A stretch of 9,444 bases of DNA from Bifidobacterium sp. Its GTDB lineage: Bacteria; Actinomycetota; Actinomycetes; Actinomycetales; Bifidobacteriaceae. Both the position numbers and the translations under genes were made by a program. The stretch's first letter is position 1. The number at the start of each line of letters is the position of its first letter. The stretch covers positions 1-9,444 of the forward strand of contig JAIJEI010000066.1 of the NCBI GenBank assembly GCA_022739095.1, written 5' to 3'. Positions 6,800 through 9,444 of this stretch are shown here, in pieces. The notes beneath the pieces are model-generated. The model was not told the origin of the DNA and made no database searches. It saw only the letters and a program-made list of their open reading frames with translations.

Positions 6800-7438
6800 C
6801 TACAGCGACAGGAAGAGCTCGTGGATGCGGGTATCGTCCGTGAGTTCCGGGTGGAAGGCGGTGGCCATGATGTTGCCTTGGCGCAGACCCACCACGTGAC
6901 CATCAACTTCGGTTTCGACCGAAGCCTCAGGGCCGACCGACACCACGTACGGCCCGCGGATGAACACCAGTGGGAAGTCCGTGATACGCTGCGGATCATC
7001 CGTTGCACCAAAATCGGCGGTGGCCTGGAAACTACCGAGCTGACGACCATAGGCGTTGCGTCGTACGACGGCGTCGAGCGCGCCAAAGTAGACGTTGTCG
7101 TCATTGTCGAGCTTTTTAGCCAGCAGAATCATGCCGGCGCAAGTGCCGAATACCGGTTTGCCTGCCTTGATGTGGGCGGCGATCGGCTCGAACAGTCCGG
7201 TCGAATGCAGAAGCTTGCCCTGTGTGGTGGATTCGCCGCCGGGCAGAATCACACGGTCGATGGATTCATCGAAATCCTCGGCCGCGCGCAGCAGTTTCCA
7301 CGGCGCACCGAGCTTGTCCAGCACCGCCGCATGTTCGGCGAATGCGCCTTGTACGGCCAGAATGCCGGTCACGCCGTGCTTGGCGTTTTCGGCGTCCGCG
7401 GATTCTTCTTTGGAAATATATTCAACAGCTACAACCAT
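6800..7438 (-). CDS. pdxT: PLP synthase glutaminase subunit PdxT
   Basis: Glutamine amidotransferase subunit of the DXP-independent pyridoxal 5'-phosphate synthase. It hydrolyses glutamine and channels ammonia to PdxS in the cytoplasm. The 212-residue protein has GILAVQGAFAEH (25-36), LPGGESTTQGKL (65-76), the nucleophile elbow GTCAGMILLA with Cys100, FIRGPYV (159-165) and the FHPEL motif giving the His196/Glu198 pair, so the triad is complete. Start ATG 7438 has AAGGAGG four bases upstream. The first ~20 residues before the conserved fold are an extension compared with Bacillus PdxT (~196 aa); GVTGILAVQG is where the family core begins. It follows pdxS by 85 bp containing two hairpins and is very probably cotranscribed with it. 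Confidence 0.96.
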   Translation of the reverse strand: MVVAVEYISKEESADAENAKHGVTGILAVQGAFAEHAAVLDKLGAPWKLLRAAEDFDESIDRVILPGGESTTQGKLLHSTGLFEPIAAHIKAGKPVFGTCAGMILLAKKLDNDDNVYFGALDAVVRRNAYGRQLGSFQATADFGATDDPQRITDFPLVFIRGPYVVSVGPEASVETEVDGHVVGLRQGNIMATAFHPELTDDTRIHELFLSL

Positions 7439-7457
7439 GTTGCCTCCTTGGTCCTTA

Positions 7458-7512
7458 GCTCCCGCTGGCGGGAGCGTCACCCTTTCCTGGCTCCCCTCCC
7501 CGAGGGGAGCCA
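7458..7512. repeat. Paired GC-rich hairpins in the pdxS-pdxT gap
   Basis: Two adjacent palindromes: GCTCCCG/CGGGAGC (7458-7464 and 7469-7475, loop CTGG) and an 11-bp stem at 7488-7498 and 7502-7512 with loop CCC (arms GGCTCCCCTC and GAGGGGAGCC). The 'GCTCCC...GGGAGC' style resembles REP-like intergenic hairpins I associate with bifidobacterial genomes. Being inside the pdxST transcript, they could protect or pause it, or set the pdxS:pdxT ratio. The first palindrome ends 14 bp upstream of the pdxT ribosome binding site. Confidence 0.75.
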
Positions 7513-7523
7513 AGGTAATGCAC

Positions 7524-8399
7524 TCACTCGCCGCGAGCGGCCATGATGGTCTGAATCTCGTCCTCGTTGATGCCGACCATGGCTTCACCGAGATTTTCGG
7601 ACAGCTTGGCGAGCAGATCGGCGTCCTGCCAGTTGGCGGTGGCCTTGACGATGGCGGCGGCGCGCTTGGCCGGGTCACCGGACTTGAAGATGCCGGAGCC
7701 CACGAACACGCCTTCGGCACCGAGTTCCATCATCAGGGCGGCGTCGGCCGGAGTGGCCACGCCACCGGCGGCGAAGTTCACGACGGGCAGACGGCCGTTG
7801 TCGTGCACGTACTTGGCCAGGTCGTAGGGCACGGCCAGCTGCTTGGCGGCCTCGTAGACCTCGTCGTCGCGCAGGCCGACGAGTTCGCGGATCTGCTTGT
7901 TCATGGTGCGCATGTGGCGCACGGCCTGAATCACGTCGCCGGTGCCGGGCTCGCCCTTGGTGCGAATCATGGCCGCGCCCTCGGCGATGCGGCGCAGCGC
8001 CTCGCCCAGGTTCTTCGCGCCGCACACGAACGGCACATCGAACTGGTTCTTGTCGATGTGGTACACGTCGTCGGCCGGGGAGAGTACTTCGGATTCGTCG
8101 ATGTAGTCGATTTCAATGGCCTGCAGAATGCGGGCCTCGGCAATGTGGCCGATGCGAACCTTGGCCATGACCGGAATCGAGACAGCTTCCTGAATGCCCT
8201 TGATCATGGCCGGGTCGCTCATACGGGAGACGCCACCGGCGGCGCGAATGTCAGCGGGGATGCGCTCCAGCGCCATCACCGCGCACGCGCCGGCATCCTG
8301 CGCGATTTTCGCCTGTTCGGGCGTGGTGACGTCCATGATCACGCCACCCTTGAGCATCTGGGCCAGATTACGGTTGAGTTCCGCACGATTCTGCGTCAT
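7524..8399 (-). CDS. pdxS: PLP synthase subunit PdxS
   Basis: The 291-residue lyase/synthase subunit builds PLP from ribose 5-phosphate, glyceraldehyde 3-phosphate and ammonia supplied by PdxT; the family forms dodecamers decorated with PdxT. The (beta/alpha)8 barrel is complete: GGVIMDVTTPEQAKIA with Asp23, RIPADIRAAGGVSRMSDP, IPVMAKVRIGH with the substrate-binding Lys80, ESEVLSPADD, FVCGAKNLGEALRRI, RTKGEPGTG with the second catalytic Lys148, and NFAAGGVATPADAALMM plus GVFVGSGIFKS for phosphate binding. ATG 8399 is preferred because GAAGGG lies about 7 bases upstream and MTQNRAELNRNL matches the usual family start. An in-frame ATG at 8441 would overlap the probable promoter. It is the first gene of a pdxS-pdxT(-pdxR) unit and lies behind dnaG on the same strand. 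Confidence 0.97.
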   Translation of the reverse strand: MTQNRAELNRNLAQMLKGGVIMDVTTPEQAKIAQDAGACAVMALERIPADIRAAGGVSRMSDPAMIKGIQEAVSIPVMAKVRIGHIAEARILQAIEIDYIDESEVLSPADDVYHIDKNQFDVPFVCGAKNLGEALRRIAEGAAMIRTKGEPGTGDVIQAVRHMRTMNKQIRELVGLRDDEVYEAAKQLAVPYDLAKYVHDNGRLPVVNFAAGGVATPADAALMMELGAEGVFVGSGIFKSGDPAKRAAAIVKATANWQDADLLAKLSENLGEAMVGINEDEIQTIMAARGE

Positions 8400-8442
8400 G
8401 AGTTTCCCTTCGTTTCGACGCTGCTTGGTATCGCGCTTCATT

Positions 8443-8471
8443 ATTGAACGGATTGGATTGGCCCCACCCAA
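8443..8471 (-). promoter_or_regulatory. Candidate pdxS promoter
   Basis: On the minus strand TTGGGT (8466-8471) and TTCAAT (8443-8448) are 17 bp apart, matching a weak sigma70-like -35/-10 pair. The -35 falls inside the left arm of the palindrome described at 8455-8499, as expected for a regulated promoter. The match to consensus is modest (3/6 and 4/6). Confidence 0.3.
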
Positions 8472-8523
8472 ACCAGTCCAATTTGGATGGGGCCAATCCG
8501 CAACTTCTGCACCCATCCAATCC
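8455..8523. promoter_or_regulatory. Palindromic operator region upstream of pdxS, likely PdxR site
   Basis: An inverted repeat with 18-bp arms (8455-8472 and 8482-8499) and one mismatch surrounds a 9-base centre; arm core is TTTGGRTGGGGCCAATCC. A further half-site TTGGATGGG lies on the minus strand at 8512-8520 within GGATTGGATGGG. The shared unit TTGGRTGGG thus occurs three times, twice in one orientation and once inverted. MocR regulators such as PdxR bind repeated sites near pdxST promoters, and the only such regulator here is two genes downstream, so PdxR is the natural candidate. As RNA the palindrome would also form a strong hairpin (the mismatch becomes G-U), so a dnaG 3' structure or attenuator is an alternative. 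Confidence 0.6.
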
Positions 8524-8590
8524 AGCAACCGGTTGTATGGTCTTATGCATCCGGCACGTATTCGAAGATGCGCGCAATCAGAGGGAGGTA

Positions 8591-9444
8591 TTAGCCGACG
8601 GTGTTGCCGTAGATTTGGGCTTGGAGGTCTTTACGGGCGGTTTCCATGCGGGCGACCTGGCCGAGGAGGGTTATTTTTTCTTCGCCGTCGGGCAGCTGGG
8701 CCATGCGGCGTTTGGCCAAGCCGATCTGGCGCATGAAGCCCATGTCTAGTAGTCGGGTGAGCAGTTCTGTGGCATATCGCTGCTCTTCCGGCGTGGCAGG
8801 GCGTAGCTGCACGGCGGCCGTACCACCGACGACTCCCCTAGGCACGTTCGACTGCGGAGGTTGTGCGCCATTACCACCGTCGTCGCCAGGCAGTGGCAAC
8901 GGCATGACGGCCAGCTCGTTGATCACCTGATTCAGCATCGGCCCGCCGGCCTTGGTGAGGTTGTGCATCCACAGCCCCTGCGGGGTATCGTCGGATGGCA
9001 GTCCGCCGGCGGCCGCGATCGCCTGGAACAGGGTGCGGAACACCGAAGTCATGAAATGCTCGATGGTCAGCTGCCCAAACATGGTGCGGTCGATGGCGCG
9101 CGGCACCTGAATCAGCACGGCCATGAACTGCTGTTCGGCGATGAATACGGCGTCGTCGATCTTGAAATACGCCTGTTCGGCGGCATCACGGCGTTCCAAA
9201 GCCTTGCGCGTGGCCGGATTGGCGTACGGGTTGGTGCCGGGTTCCACACGCGGCTCGTCACGCTCGAATCGACGCTTGGGCGCATAAGCGTCCTCATCGC
9301 GCACGTGCATCTGCCGGCGCGCGTTCATCACCTCGCGGCGCATCACCTCAAGGTCCACGCCGATACGGCCCGCGGACTTGCGCGCGTAAGCGTCCCACAG
9401 GGAGCGGTCGCGAATCTGCGCCACCAGCGGGGCCACGGCTTTCA
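8591..9444 (-). CDS. dnaG: DNA primase DnaG, C-terminal part
   Basis: The frame enters from the right edge and ends at TAA 8591-8593, giving 284 visible codons. DnaG makes RNA primers at the replication fork. The visible part begins after the TOPRIM catalytic core: APLVAQIRDRSLWDAYARKSAGRIGVDLEVMRREV is the conserved helical end of the primase core seen in DnaG. A charged linker (RRFERDEPRVEPGTNPYANP) leads to the C-terminal helicase-interaction domain, with a Gly/Gln/Pro-rich insertion (GDDGGNGAQPPQ) and the helical tail LLTRLLDMGFMRQIGLAKRRM...LLGQVARMETARKDLQAQIYG. The helicase-binding tail diverges strongly between phyla, so identification rests mainly on the conserved first segment. The GTG at 9434-9436 is an internal valine, not the start. 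pdxS follows on the same strand after 191 bp. Confidence 0.85.
   Translation of the reverse strand, partial: KAVAPLVAQIRDRSLWDAYARKSAGRIGVDLEVMRREVMNARRQMHVRDEDAYAPKRRFERDEPRVEPGTNPYANPATRKALERRDAAEQAYFKIDDAVFIAEQQFMAVLIQVPRAIDRTMFGQLTIEHFMTSVFRTLFQAIAAAGGLPSDDTPQGLWMHNLTKAGGPMLNQVINELAVMPLPLPGDDGGNGAQPPQSNVPRGVVGGTAAVQLRPATPEEQRYATELLTRLLDMGFMRQIGLAKRRMAQLPDGEEKITLLGQVARMETARKDLQAQIYGNTVG

Noticed and set aside
8400..8441. Upstream in-frame ATG (8441) as the pdxS start
   Set aside because: Adds 14 residues not expected in PdxS, and falls at the candidate -10 region; the 8399 start matches the family.
7095..8447. 450-residue reading frame on the + strand
   Set aside because: It is exactly antisense to pdxS and part of pdxT, whose catalytic motifs are intact; a by-product of GC-rich codon use.
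9434..9436. GTG as the start of a 281-residue protein
   Set aside because: The frame continues to the window edge and the sequence at this point is internal to the conserved primase core.

Overview
The window looks like chromosome of a Bifidobacterium, probably of the B. longum/B. breve group. The evidence is high GC with GC-rich third codon positions, a GH51 arabinofuranosidase of the kind bifidobacteria use on plant glycans, a pdxS-pdxT-MocR cluster beside dnaG, and GC-rich 'GCTCCC' intergenic hairpins. The genus is an inference from these features; no rRNA or other species marker is present.

Layout, left to right. (1) 1-1840, + strand: the 3' three quarters or so of a GH51 alpha-L-arabinofuranosidase, open at the left edge. 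(2) 1841-2020: short intergenic stretch with two small hairpins. (3) 2021-2272, +: an 83-residue protein of unknown function. (4) 2297-3484, -: a CitMHS/SLC13-like (ion transporter superfamily) anion permease, convergent with the small gene. (5) 3503-4610, +: a wrecked 2-aminoethylphosphonate-type locus. It holds an unidentified C-terminal gene remnant, then the N-terminus of an ABC permease fused in frame to the C-terminal ~220 residues of phosphonoacetaldehyde hydrolase (phnX). (6) 4611-5018: no intact gene; a striking array of five ~22 bp repeats spaced 41-42 bp, three in one orientation and two inverted, resembling the two ends of an IS21-type element brought together. (7) 5019-8399, -: a vitamin B6 block transcribed pdxS -> pdxT -> pdxR-like MocR regulator. 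A large imperfect palindrome with extra half-sites upstream of pdxS is a likely PdxR operator. (8) 8591-9444, -: the C-terminal part of DNA primase, running off the right edge.

How it fits together. PdxS and PdxT form the DXP-independent PLP synthase: PdxT releases ammonia from glutamine and PdxS condenses it with ribose 5-phosphate and glyceraldehyde 3-phosphate. The MocR protein carries a PLP-binding aminotransferase fold and probably senses PLP to control the synthase. Regions 5 and 6 look like a scar: a phosphonate uptake/degradation operon lost by deletion, next to a collapsed mobile element. I see no convincing wholly new multi-gene system. The two things most worth pursuing are the permease-PhnX chimera and the 42-bp-period repeat array directly behind it.
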